From UBA2239 sp050177075 (GTDB lineage Bacteria; Pseudomonadota; Gammaproteobacteria; Burkholderiales; UBA9220): DNA of 64,000 bases. Positions 47,663 through 57,800 of this stretch are shown here, one piece after another (position 1 is the stretch's first letter; the number at the start of each line of letters is the position of its first letter). The notes under the pieces were generated by a model, which saw nothing but the letters and a program-made list of their open reading frames with translations, ran no database searches and was not told where the DNA came from. A program made the position numbers and the translations under genes. The DNA lies in assembly GCA_050177075.1 (NCBI GenBank), contig JBFXHL010000001.1, positions 32,312 through 96,311 of the forward strand, given 5' to 3'.

Positions 47663-48778
47663 ATGTCCATGAGCCGGATACGCAAGGACGAAATCCGCAT
47701 CGGCCAGCCGCTTCCCTGGCCGGTGTACGACAGCAACGGACTGCTGCTGCTGAGCAAGGGCTTTATCATCAGCTCCGAACGCCAGCTGGAGGCCCTGATT
47801 CAGCGGGGCCTGTACAGCAACCGGGCCGCCGCTCCGCTACGGACCGCTCCGCCGCCGGAAGCCAAGGTGTCGCCGTTCAAGATGTTCGACCACCTGCAAT
47901 TGCGCCTGAAGCGCATCTGCGAGGACCTGAAGGAAGGCAGCCAGCCCGATGTCCCCGAGCGCATCCTGCGCTTCTGCTCCAACCTCCAGCACCTGTGCCG
48001 CATGGACCCCGACGCCGTGCTGGGGGCCGTGCACCTGATCCACGAGGGCCAGTACACCATCATTCACGGCCTTCACGCCGCCATCCTCACCGAGCTGTTC
48101 CTGCGCGCCCTCGGCATTTCTACCGAAGACCGCCTGCCGGTCCTGGCCGCCGCCCTGACCCACGACATCGGCATGATGGACCTCCACGACACCCTCCATA
48201 AGCAGCAAACCCCTCTCAGCGACGAGCAATGGGCGCAGGTGCGCCAGCACCCCAAGCGCAGCGTGGAAATCCTGGAAAAAGCAGGCGTCATCGATGGCAT
48301 TTGGCTGGAAACGGTTCTTCACCATCACGAACGCCTGGACGGCAGCGGCTACCCCTTCGGCCTCCGGGACGAGGACATCTTCTTCCCGGCACGGGTGCTC
48401 TCCATCGTCGACGTCTACGGCGCCATGATCAAGCGCCGCGCCTACCGCGGTTCCCTCCAGGCAAAAGAGGCTCTGCGGGAGATTTTTCTCAAGCGCGCCG
48501 GCGAAGTGGACGAGCACCTGGCCAAGATTTTCGTCAAGGAACTGGGCATTTTCCCCCCCGGCGCCTTTGTCCGTCTGAAGAATAGCGAAATCGCCGTGGT
48601 CACCCACCGTAGCGGCGTCGCCACCAGTCCTATCGCCCACGCCATCATCGGACCCCGCGGCGCCCCCCTCACCAAACCTGTCAAGCGGGACACCCGCAAC
48701 GAAGAGTTCGCCATTCACGAACTGGTGCCGAGGGAAAACACCGTCTCCCTCAACCTGTGCACCCTGTGGGGATACTGA
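47663..48778 (+). CDS. HD-GYP phosphodiesterase with DUF3391-like N-terminus
   Basis: 371 residues. The N-terminal about 100 residues (RKDEIRIGQPLPWPVYDSNGLLLLSKGFII) resemble the DUF3391-type leader often found before HD-GYP domains. The HD-GYP core has LTHDIGMMDLHD and LHHHERLDGSGYPFGLRDEDI. It lacks the usual HDLGK lysine (GMM follows HDI), so catalysis is plausible but not certain. A C-terminal about 90-residue extension follows. Controlled by a sigma-54 promoter, next to an activator gene. Confidence 0.85.
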   Translation: MSMSRIRKDEIRIGQPLPWPVYDSNGLLLLSKGFIISSERQLEALIQRGLYSNRAAAPLRTAPPPEAKVSPFKMFDHLQLRLKRICEDLKEGSQPDVPERILRFCSNLQHLCRMDPDAVLGAVHLIHEGQYTIIHGLHAAILTELFLRALGISTEDRLPVLAAALTHDIGMMDLHDTLHKQQTPLSDEQWAQVRQHPKRSVEILEKAGVIDGIWLETVLHHHERLDGSGYPFGLRDEDIFFPARVLSIVDVYGAMIKRRAYRGSLQAKEALREIFLKRAGEVDEHLAKIFVKELGIFPPGAFVRLKNSEIAVVTHRSGVATSPIAHAIIGPRGAPLTKPVKRDTRNEEFAIHELVPRENTVSLNLCTLWGY

Positions 48779-48920
48779 CCCCGCCCGGCTTTTCCCATTC
48801 CCTACCCCACAGCGCTTGCCAGCCTCCCCGTCCGCCTGGGGGCGAGCCTCCGCAGGCGCCGCTTTTCGCTAGACCAAACGCCTGATAAAACGATACAATT
48901 CAGGCTTTTTCGATGCTCAA

Positions 48921-49850
48921 ATGCTGATTTACCGCGGGATTCCCCCCTCCTCCGACTCGCCGGTCGCCTTGACCATCGGCAACTTCGACGGCGTGCACCT
49001 GGGCCATCAGGCCATGCTGATGCGCCTGGAGGAGGCCGCGCGCGCGCGCGGCCTGCCCGCTTGCGTGATGACCTTCGAACCCCATCCGCGGGAATACTTT
49101 TCCCCCGCTGCGGCGCCCGCTCGCCTCACCAGCCTGCGGGAAAAGCTGGAGCTGTTCGAGAAATACGGCGTGGACAGGGTCTACCTGTGCCGCTTCAACC
49201 AGCGTTTCGCCCATATCCCGGCGGACGATTTCGTTCACGACATCCTGTGTCGTCGCCTGCGAACCCGCTGGGCGCTGATTGGCGATGATTTCCGCTTCGG
49301 CGCCAAGCGCGCCGGCGACTTCCATCTGCTGGAAAGCATGAGCGGCCAATGCGGCTTCGAGGTTCACGCCATGCACAGCGTCACCGCCGCGGACATGCGC
49401 GTTTCCAGCACCGCCGTGCGGGAGGCACTGGCCGACGGCAAGCTGGAGTTGGCCGCCAAGCTTCTCGGCCGCCCCTACAGCATCAGCGGCCGGGTCGTCC
49501 ATGGCGACAAGGCCGGACGGCAACTCGGCTACCCTACCGCCAACATTCAGCTCAAGCACAACAAACCGCCCCTCAAGGGCATCTTCGCCGTCAAATTCTG
49601 CGGCCTCGGCGGTCTGGAACTTCCCGGCGCCGCCAGCCTGGGCATCCGTCCCACCGTAAAAACCAACGGCAAACCCACCCTGGAAGTGCACGTCTTCGGC
49701 TTCGACCGCCAGATTTACGGTGAGCACGTGCGGGTGGACTTCTACCACAAGCTGCGCGACGAGCAGAAATTCCCCAACCTAGATGCCCTGATCGAGGCCA
49801 TCGGCCGCGATGTGAACGACGCCAAACGCTACTTCGGACTGCTGTCATGA
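48921..49850 (+). CDS. ribF: bifunctional riboflavin kinase/FAD synthetase
   Basis: 309 residues. The nucleotidyltransferase part has GNFDGVHLGHQAML and the SSTAVREAL motif; the C-terminal riboflavin-kinase part has GRVVHGDKAGRQLGYPTANI and GIFAVKFCGLG. Converts riboflavin to FMN and FAD. First gene of ribF-ileS-lspA-fkpB-ispH; its stop overlaps the ileS ATG (ATGA). Confidence 0.96.
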   Translation: MLIYRGIPPSSDSPVALTIGNFDGVHLGHQAMLMRLEEAARARGLPACVMTFEPHPREYFSPAAAPARLTSLREKLELFEKYGVDRVYLCRFNQRFAHIPADDFVHDILCRRLRTRWALIGDDFRFGAKRAGDFHLLESMSGQCGFEVHAMHSVTAADMRVSSTAVREALADGKLELAAKLLGRPYSISGRVVHGDKAGRQLGYPTANIQLKHNKPPLKGIFAVKFCGLGGLELPGAASLGIRPTVKTNGKPTLEVHVFGFDRQIYGEHVRVDFYHKLRDEQKFPNLDALIEAIGRDVNDAKRYFGLLS

Positions 49851-52648
49851 CCGACTACAAGAAAACCCTCAATCTGCCCGACACTCCTTTCCCCATGCGG
49901 GGCGACCTGGCCAAGCGCGAACCCGGCTGGCTCAAGGGCTGGCAAGAGAAACAGCTCTACCGGAAGATTCGCCAGGCCAGCGCGGGACGGCCGAAATTCA
50001 TCCTCCACGACGGCCCCCCCTATGCCAACGGCGATATTCACATCGGCCACGCGGTAAACAAAATCCTCAAGGACATCATCGTCAAATCCAAGACCCTGGC
50101 CGGCTTCGACGCACCCTACGTGCCGGGTTGGGATTGTCACGGCCTGCCCATCGAACTGCAGGTGGAGAAGCAGCACGGCAAGAACATTCCCGCCGCCCAA
50201 TTCCGCGAACTATGCCGGGACTACGCCAAGGCCCAGGTGGAACGCCAGAAAGCCGACTTCATCCGCCTCGGCGTTCTGGGGGACTGGGACCATCCCTACC
50301 TCACCATGGATTTCAAGTTCGAAGCCAACATCATGCGGGAACTGGGAAAAATCCTCGACCGCGGCTACCTGGCCCAGGGCTTGAAGCCCGTGCACTGGTG
50401 CGTGGACTGCGGTTCGGCCCTGGCGGAAGCGGAAGTGGAATACGAGGACAAGACCTCCCCTGCCATCGACGTGGCCTTCCCCATTGCCGACAAAGCCGCC
50501 CTGGCGGCTGTTTTCGGCATGCAGGATTTCGTCGAACCCGCCTATGCGGTGATCTGGACCACCACTCCCTGGACCCTGCCCGCCAACCAGGCGGTGTGCG
50601 TCCACCCCGACTTCGTCTATGACCTCGTCCAGACGCCGAAGGGCATCCTGATCCTCGCCCGGGACTTGGCCGAAGCCGCCATGAAGCGCTACGACTTCGA
50701 TGCGGTGGAAGTGGTCGCCACCTGTCACGGTCGCCAGCTGGAGCACCTGCAACTACGCCACCCCTTCTACGACCGCACCGTTCCCATCATCTGCGGCGAA
50801 CACGTGACCCTCGACGCCGGCACCGGCCTGGTTCACACCGCCCCCGCCCACGGCCTGGAGGACTATTTCGCCGGCCTGGAATACAAGCTGCCCGCCGACT
50901 GCCCGGTGGGGGACGACGGCCGGTTCTTCCCCTCGGTGGAACTCGTCGGCGGCCTGAGCGTGTGGGAGGCCAACGGCAAGGTGGTAGAGACCCTGGAAGC
51001 CAGCGGCCTGCTGCTCAAGCACGACAAGCTGCGCCACAGCTATCCCCACTGCTGGCGCCACAAGACTCCCATCATCTTCCGCGCCACCCACCAGTGGTTC
51101 ATCCGCATGGACCAGGCCGGCAAGGAGGGACAAACCCTGCGTGAGCGCGCGATGAAAGCGGTGGACGACACCCAGTTCTTCCCCTCCTGGGGCCGCGCCC
51201 GGCTGGAAGCCATGATGAAGAACCGTCCCGACTGGTGCGTTTCCCGCCAGCGCAACTGGGGTGTGCCCATGCCCCTGTTCGTGCACAAGGAAAGCGGCCA
51301 GCTCCATCCCCGCACCCAAGAACTGCTGGAGCAGGTGGCCCTGAAGGTGGAGCAGGCCGGCATCGAAGCCTGGTTCAGCCTGGACCCGGCGGAACTGCTG
51401 GGCAATGAGGCCGACCAGTACAAAAAGGTGAGCGACACCCTGGACGTGTGGTTCGACTCCGGCGCCACCCACGCCTGCGTACTGAAGCAGCGGGACGAAC
51501 TGCGCCACCCCGCCGACCTCTACCTGGAGGGTTCGGACCAGCACCGGGGCTGGTTCCAGTCGTCGCTCCTCACTGGCTGCGCCACCGACGGCCGCGCCCC
51601 CTACGACGCCTTGCTGACCCACGGCTTCGTCGTCGATGCCAACGGCCACAAGATGAGCAAATCCAAGGGCAACGTCATCGCCCCCCAGAAGGTGGTGGAC
51701 ACCCTCGGCGCCGACATCCTCCGCCTGTGGGTGGCCTCCACCGACTACTCCGGCGAACTGACCATCTCCGACGAAATCCTCAAGCGGGTGACCGAGGGCT
51801 ACCGCCGCATCCGCAACACCCTGCGCTTCCTTCTGGCCAACCTGGCGGACTTCGACCTGCAGAAGCACGCCCTGCCCGTGGAGCAATGGCTGGAAATCGA
51901 CCGTTATGCCCTGGCCATGGCGCGGGAGTTCGAGAACACCGCCAAGAGCCACTACGACAAATACGAATTCCATCAGGTGGCGCAAAAGCTGCAGACCTTC
52001 TGCTCCGAGGAACTGGGCGGCTTCTACCTCGACATCCTGAAAGACCGCCTGTACACCGCCGGAGAGCATTCGAAACCCCGGCGTTCGGCCCAGAATGCCC
52101 TCTATCACCTCACCCGCAGCCTGGTGCGACTGATGGCGCCGGTGCTGTCCTTCACCGCTGAGGAAGCATGGCAGGAGCTGAGCCAGGACCGGGAGGACAG
52201 CATCTTCCTCCACACCTGGAACGCCGTGCTGCCAACGCAAGCGGAGGAGGACGTCATTGCCGCCCGCTGGACGCAGCTGCGCCAACTCCGCGCCGACGTC
52301 CTCAAGCAGCTGGAAGAAGTGCGCGCAGCAGGTCGCATCGGCTCGGCCCTGCAAGCAGAAGTGGACCTCTACGCCATCGGTGAAATCCACGACCTGCTGG
52401 CGTCCTTCGGCGACGACCTGCGCTTCGTCTTCATCACCTCCCAGGCGCGCCTGCACCATGGCGCCGACCCCGAGGCCGCCACCAGCGAACAAGGCGTGGG
52501 CGTCAAGGTCACCCCCAGCCCCCACCAGAAATGCGAGCGTTGCTGGCACTACCGGGAGGAGGTGGGCAGCCACGCCGAGCACCCCACCCTGTGCGGCCGC
52601 TGCATCTCCAACCTCTACGGCGACGGGGAGCCCCGCCACTATGCCTAG
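49847..52648 (+). CDS. ileS: isoleucyl-tRNA synthetase
   Basis: 933 residues, class Ia. HIGH-type motif in NGDIHIGHAVNKIL, KMSKS in DANGHKMSKSKGNV, an editing domain between, and C-terminal zinc finger CERCWHYREE with CGRC. Charges tRNA-Ile. It overlaps ribF by four bases and lspA by eight. Confidence 0.97.
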   Translation: MTDYKKTLNLPDTPFPMRGDLAKREPGWLKGWQEKQLYRKIRQASAGRPKFILHDGPPYANGDIHIGHAVNKILKDIIVKSKTLAGFDAPYVPGWDCHGLPIELQVEKQHGKNIPAAQFRELCRDYAKAQVERQKADFIRLGVLGDWDHPYLTMDFKFEANIMRELGKILDRGYLAQGLKPVHWCVDCGSALAEAEVEYEDKTSPAIDVAFPIADKAALAAVFGMQDFVEPAYAVIWTTTPWTLPANQAVCVHPDFVYDLVQTPKGILILARDLAEAAMKRYDFDAVEVVATCHGRQLEHLQLRHPFYDRTVPIICGEHVTLDAGTGLVHTAPAHGLEDYFAGLEYKLPADCPVGDDGRFFPSVELVGGLSVWEANGKVVETLEASGLLLKHDKLRHSYPHCWRHKTPIIFRATHQWFIRMDQAGKEGQTLRERAMKAVDDTQFFPSWGRARLEAMMKNRPDWCVSRQRNWGVPMPLFVHKESGQLHPRTQELLEQVALKVEQAGIEAWFSLDPAELLGNEADQYKKVSDTLDVWFDSGATHACVLKQRDELRHPADLYLEGSDQHRGWFQSSLLTGCATDGRAPYDALLTHGFVVDANGHKMSKSKGNVIAPQKVVDTLGADILRLWVASTDYSGELTISDEILKRVTEGYRRIRNTLRFLLANLADFDLQKHALPVEQWLEIDRYALAMAREFENTAKSHYDKYEFHQVAQKLQTFCSEELGGFYLDILKDRLYTAGEHSKPRRSAQNALYHLTRSLVRLMAPVLSFTAEEAWQELSQDREDSIFLHTWNAVLPTQAEEDVIAARWTQLRQLRADVLKQLEEVRAAGRIGSALQAEVDLYAIGEIHDLLASFGDDLRFVFITSQARLHHGADPEAATSEQGVGVKVTPSPHQKCERCWHYREEVGSHAEHPTLCGRCISNLYGDGEPRHYA

Positions 52649-53114
52649 CTGGATGCGGTGGCTGACGATCAGCGCCGGGGTCATCGTCCTCGACCAGATC
52701 ACCAAATATTGGATAACGGCGGCATTCCAGCTGGGGGATAAGCTGCCGGTGCTGCCGTCCTTCAACCTGGTGCTGGCCTACAACACCGGTGCCGCCTTCA
52801 GCCTGCTGGCCGACGCGGGCGGTTGGCAGCGGGTCTTTTTCAGCCTGGTGGCGGCCGCCGCCTCGACGGTCATCGTCTTTCTCTTGCGCCGACACCCCCA
52901 CCAGACCCTGTTCAGCCTGGCTCTGGCCCTGATCCTGGGGGGCGCGCTGGGAAACCTGATCGACCGCATCGCCCTCGGCCATGTGATCGACTTCATCCAG
53001 CTCTACTGGCGCGACTACTACTGGCCCGCCTTCAACGTGGCCGATTCGGCCATCACCGGCGGCGCCGTGCTGCTGGTGTGGGACAGCTTCCGCAAACCCG
53101 CCAAGCCTCGATAA
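52641..53114 (+). CDS. lspA: signal peptidase II
   Basis: 157 residues, four membrane helices. Conserved NTGAAFSLLAD, GGALGNLIDRIALGHVIDFI and FNVADSAITGG contain the catalytic aspartates. Cleaves prolipoprotein signal peptides. ATG at 52641 chosen because it overlaps the end of ileS and starts MPSWMRWLTISAGVIVLDQ; the longer frame lies in ileS. Confidence 0.95.
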   Translation: MPSWMRWLTISAGVIVLDQITKYWITAAFQLGDKLPVLPSFNLVLAYNTGAAFSLLADAGGWQRVFFSLVAAAASTVIVFLLRRHPHQTLFSLALALILGGALGNLIDRIALGHVIDFIQLYWRDYYWPAFNVADSAITGGAVLLVWDSFRKPAKPR

Positions 53115-53127
53115 CAGGGAAAGACCG

Positions 53128-53565
53128 ATGGACGTGACTGCCGAGTTCGGCGACCGGATTTTGCTGCACTACCGCCTTAGCGGTCTCAACGGCAGGGAAA
53201 TCGACAACAATTTCGACGGCGAGCCGCTTCCCCTTCGGCTAGGGGAAGGCGAACTGGAGCCCAAGCTGGAGCAGTGCCTGGTGGGGCTTTCTCCCAAGCG
53301 GCGTTATGTCTTCAACCTGCCGCCCGAAGAAGCCTTCGGCACCAGCGATCCGGCGCGCATCCTGGATATTCCGCTGGAAAACTTTCCCGCGAACATGCCG
53401 GTGGAGCCGAACAGCCTGATCGCCTTCACGCTTCCGGATGGCAGCACCGCGGGCGGCGTGGTCCTGGAGAAATTCGAGGACCACGCCAGGGTGGACTTCA
53501 ATCACCCCTTGAGTGATTGTCCGGTGGTGTTCGAAGTGGAAATTACCGCAATCCTGCCGGATTAA
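53128..53565 (+). CDS. fkpB: FKBP-type peptidyl-prolyl isomerase (SlpA-like)
   Basis: 145 residues, cytosolic, no signal peptide. LLHYRLSGLNGREIDNNFDGEPLPLRLG and the SlpA-type IF domain region (RRYVFNLPPEEAFGTSDPARI) identify the family. Folding helper in the ileS-lspA-ispH operon. It ends four bases past the end of the convergent csp gene. Confidence 0.93.
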   Translation: MDVTAEFGDRILLHYRLSGLNGREIDNNFDGEPLPLRLGEGELEPKLEQCLVGLSPKRRYVFNLPPEEAFGTSDPARILDIPLENFPANMPVEPNSLIAFTLPDGSTAGGVVLEKFEDHARVDFNHPLSDCPVVFEVEITAILPD

Positions 53566-53780
53566 CTGGCAGGCGTTTCCTTCAAGAGCGTCACCTTGAC
53601 GGCGTGGGCGCCCTTGTCGCCACGGCTGACGTCGAAAGCCACCCGTTGCCCGCCGCGAAGGGTTCGGTATCCGTCCATCTGCAGCTCGGAAAAATGGACA
53701 AACAGATCTTCTCCTTCTTCCTGCTCGATAAAACCGTAGCCCTTGACACTGCTGAACCACTTAACAATACCGACTGCCAT
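53562..53780 (-). CDS. cold-shock-domain protein
   Basis: 72 residues. RNA-binding motifs KGYGFI and LFVHFSEL are present; start MAVGIVKWFSSVKGYGF is slightly unlike the common KWFNDAKGFGF. Overlaps the 3' end of fkpB on the other strand. Its function as an RNA chaperone is inferred from the family. It sits convergently inside the fkpB-ispH interval. Confidence 0.92.
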   Translation of the reverse strand: MAVGIVKWFSSVKGYGFIEQEEGEDLFVHFSELQMDGYRTLRGGQRVAFDVSRGDKGAHAVKVTLLKETPAS

Positions 53781-53909
53781 ACACTTACCCTCATACTTGT
53801 TCCTGTTGTTATGGTTTTATCTGGACTATGATGAACACCTGCTTCATGCCCCTGCTATGCAATCCGCATGAGTAGTACGTAATGTGCTTATAATCAACTT
53901 TTATCCCAA

Positions 53910-54839
53910 ATGCAAGTCCTCCTAGCCAACCCCCGCGGTTTCTGCGCCGGCGTCGACCGGGCCATCGAAATCGTCGAACGCGCCTTGCAGCAGTTCGGCG
54001 CCCCTATTTACGTGCGTCACGAGGTGGTGCACAACAAGTTCGTCGTCGACCGCCTGCGGCAGATGGGTGCCGTGTTCGTCGAGGACCTGGCGGAAGTTCC
54101 TTCCGGCAGCACCGTCATTTTCAGCGCCCACGGCGTGTCCCGTGCCGTCCAGGAAGAAGCGGAAAAACGGGGGCTGAAGGTTTTCGACGCCACCTGCCCC
54201 CTGGTGACCAAGGTGCATCTGGCCGTCGCCCGGCTGCGCAAGCAAGGCAAGGAAATCGTCATGATCGGCCACCGGGGCCACCCCGAGGTGGAAGGCACCA
54301 TGGGGCAGGTGGACAACGGCATCTACCTGGTGGAGAAACCGGAAGACGTGGCGCGGCTTGAAGTCGGCACCCCGGATAATTTGGCCTTCGTCACCCAGAC
54401 CACCCTCTCCATGGACGACGCCGCCGCCATCATCGCCGCCCTCAAGGAGCGTTTTCCTAGCATTGCGGGTCCGAAAACGGATGATATCTGCTATGCCACC
54501 CAAAACCGCCAGGACGCCGTCAAAACCCTCGCCCAGCGCTGCGACCTGGTGATCGTGGTCGGCTCCCCCAACAGTTCCAACTCCATCCGCCTGCGGGAAG
54601 TGGCCAGCAACCGGGGCACCGCGGCCTACTTGGTGGACAACGCCGGCCAGCTTGACCCGGTCTGGCTCCAGGGAAAGTCGCGCATCGGCGTCACCGCCGG
54701 CGCCTCCGCGCCGGAAGTGCTGGTGCAGCAGGTCATCGCCCGCCTGCGGGAACTCGGCGCGGACCAGGTGGAGGAACTCTCGGGGAGGGAGGAGAACGTG
54801 GTGTTCTCCCTTCCTCGCAACCTCGCTTCCCCGTCCTGA
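53910..54839 (+). CDS. ispH: 4-hydroxy-3-methylbut-2-enyl diphosphate reductase
   Basis: 309 residues. The three iron-sulfur cysteines are in GFCAGVDRA, DATCPLVTKVH and ICYATQNRQ. Last step of the MEP pathway to IPP and DMAPP. It follows fkpB but is separated by the opposite-strand csp gene, so it probably has its own promoter. Ends one base before the pilY1 stop, on the opposite strand. Confidence 0.96.
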   Translation: MQVLLANPRGFCAGVDRAIEIVERALQQFGAPIYVRHEVVHNKFVVDRLRQMGAVFVEDLAEVPSGSTVIFSAHGVSRAVQEEAEKRGLKVFDATCPLVTKVHLAVARLRKQGKEIVMIGHRGHPEVEGTMGQVDNGIYLVEKPEDVARLEVGTPDNLAFVTQTTLSMDDAAAIIAALKERFPSIAGPKTDDICYATQNRQDAVKTLAQRCDLVIVVGSPNSSNSIRLREVASNRGTAAYLVDNAGQLDPVWLQGKSRIGVTAGASAPEVLVQQVIARLRELGADQVEELSGREENVVFSLPRNLASPS

Positions 54840-57800
54840 CTATTCGTTGAACAGCTCCCGCCACAGCACGCGGCGGACGGTATTGCCGCCGGCGCCGATG
54901 GGAACCTTGCCCACATCCACCGTGGTGTCGGACAGCTTGGTCAGGCTGACCACCGAGTTGTTGGGCAGCCGCACCAGCACCGGCCGGGTGGCCAAGGAGT
55001 TGCCGAGACGCCGCGCCACCTGCTGTCCGCTGGCGGTCGAAACGAAGGAACCAGTGCGGTAATCCAGGTAGTAAATCCAGCTGTAACCCCCGATGGTGCA
55101 AGCATTGGAATTGGGCACGTTGGTGGTGAACACCAGGGTTCCCAGGGCGAGGGCGGGGTCCGTGTTGTCGCGCTCCCCCGTATCGGGCAGATCGATGTAC
55201 CAACCGTCGTTGCTGGAAAAATCCACCGCATTGCTGCTGGCGGTGCGGATGATGGCGCCGTCGACATCCGTGGTCTGGGTCAGGGTCTGCTGGACCACAT
55301 TGGCGGTGGCGCGGAAATTGGCCCCGTAATCCGTCGAATCGAGGGGGTCCTTGATGGCGTAAAAGGACTGTTGGGAAGTATCGGCAAGATCGGTGGTCCC
55401 CAAGTAACGGCCCGTTCCCACGTACACCACCACATGGTTGCTCACCAGGCCAAGCTCGGGCTTGGCGGTGATGGGCTGGGCGCTGGCGCCGGTATTTTTC
55501 AGGGTCGCCAGATGATGGGCCGTGTAGGCCGTCAGATCGAAGCGCCACACGTTGCCCAGCAAATCCCCGCCGTATACCCGCAGGGCGGTGTTGTCCACCA
55601 TGCCGTTGTCCGTCCAGGCGTTGATGCGCGACAGACCGCTCGGCGTCGTGGTGCTGCCCACGCCAGTGCCGATCTTCTTGATGATGGCCCCCGTCTGGGC
55701 GTTCAGCACGTACAGGTAACCTTGTCCATCCCCCGGATTGACGTTGTTGTAGCCGGACGTCACCAACACCACCCAGGTGCCGTCCGGCAGCTTGGTGATG
55801 ATGGGGTTGCCATAACTGTAACCCACGTCGCAATCGTCGGTTTGCCCCTCGGCGGCGGCCGTCGTGGCCGCGCAGGGCGTCACGCTGGAGTCGCGCGCCT
55901 TGAATTCCCACAGAGCCTGGGGAGCCGCCGGGTTCGTCACGTCCATGGCGTAAAAGCCGCGTCCCCCGCCGTTGAAGCCGCCAACCAGAATCGTCTTCCA
56001 GCCGCCGCCGAAATAGGCGTCGCCCACCACCGGCGTGCCGTCGACGAAGTAGCGGTGCTGAGAACTGTAGTTGAAATCCGCCAGCTTATAGAGGTTGGGC
56101 AGCACCACGGTCGGGATATAGGCGAAGGACTCGGCGCCGGTGTCCGCGTTGAAGGCATGCAGCATGCCGTCGTTGGACGCCACGTACACCATCCCCTGGC
56201 GGCTGGCGTTGGCGGTGATGAAGTCGGCATAACCCGCATCGGAATAGGCGTAGAGCGGCTTCTTCACATACACTGCCTCCGCCGACACGATATCCCCCAG
56301 GACATGGGCCCGATTGCGGTAAAGGCGGTTGGCGGCGGCATTGGTGGAACGGTTTTCGTAACCGGTTTGGCCGCGGATGAAATTCACCAGATTCGCGCCG
56401 ACGGCGTTGGTTTTCTGGGTCGCGTCCAGGCACGTGGTCCCGGTGGTGCACCATTGGGACAGGGAACTGATGTTGGCCGTCTGAAAATAGGCTTGTTCCG
56501 TCGAATTCAGGTTGGCCCAGAGGAAGGGCTTCAATTTGTTGGCCGCGCTCGAGCTATAGGTATAAATCGTCCGCGTATCGGACGTCGCGCCCACCTTGCC
56601 GTCCAACAGGGTCTGCGCCGCCCAATCGACCGTGGTGGAAATGGCCCCGGTCTGCAAATCCATTTGCTGGCGGATCAGTTCCCCGGTCCACTCCTGCGTC
56701 GTGAAGGTCGAACTGAAAACGAAGTTGTCGCCGGAGGTCACGTTGGGATTACTGGTCGTCGCGGCGGCGGAAGAACCGGTGCGGGACTTGACCCCCGCCA
56801 GCGCGCTAGACAGGCCTGTTGCCAGCGTCGAGGGATCGGTAGCGGCATAATAGGTTCCTCGACCATTGACTGCCGCGTGCCAGAGGTCATCAATGTTTTC
56901 GATCTTGCCGTTACTGGAAGACACCCCTGGGACAGGCCAGTTGCAAGTCGCCCCACCTGTCAGCCAGCTGCAGCCGGTGTCGCCGTTCTTGATTTTGAGA
57001 TAATCGCCAGAAGTATCCGTTTTATAGGTCGGCGAATAAATCATTTTCCCTTGGTTTCCCAAGCCCAGGCCAAAGGTCGTCATGTGTTGGTTGGCGGCGG
57101 TATCCTCCCCGCTTCCCGGGACGTTGTCCTCACACACGTCGGAACCCAAGGCGCCGATGCAGTTGCCGAGGGTAGAATTTCGCAAATCGGTCTTATAGTA
57201 ATAGAACGCCACATCGGCCAGGGTATCGCTGGCGTTGGTGGTCGTCCCGCCGTCGTAGAGCGGACGTGGCGCCGTGGTAAGATTGTTATCCTGATTGCCG
57301 ATGGCCGAGGTCTTGTCCAGTTTGCACCCTGCCCCATTGCGGCCCGAGCAGCCGCTGTCATGGCCCGTGTTCCAGTAGCCATCCGTGGAGAGAATCGTGA
57401 AGTTCTGCTGGCAGGAATACTGGACCGGGTCCGTCACGGTTGAACCGTTAAACGACTGACCATTCATTTTCCCCGCGTAAAGCAGGCCAGCCGTGGAAAG
57501 GGCCGAACGCAAAGGGGTGCCACTACCGGGCGACGCATTGAAAAGTTTCGAATACCAGCTACTCTTCTGGGCACTGTCGAAAGTCGCCAGATTCAGGAAG
57601 TCGCTACCTGAATTATTGTTAATGCTCATGTAGCCAACGCGGTAACCGCTGCCAATGGCCGAGAACGCGCGACTAACCACCGTTTTCATCATCAGCATCC
57701 GGCTGCGGTAATAGCTGTACCAGTTGGCGAAATTCTGCTGTTCCGCGGCACCCACCGTAACCTTGACGAAGACATTCTTGCCAGGATTCGAGTTATAGGC

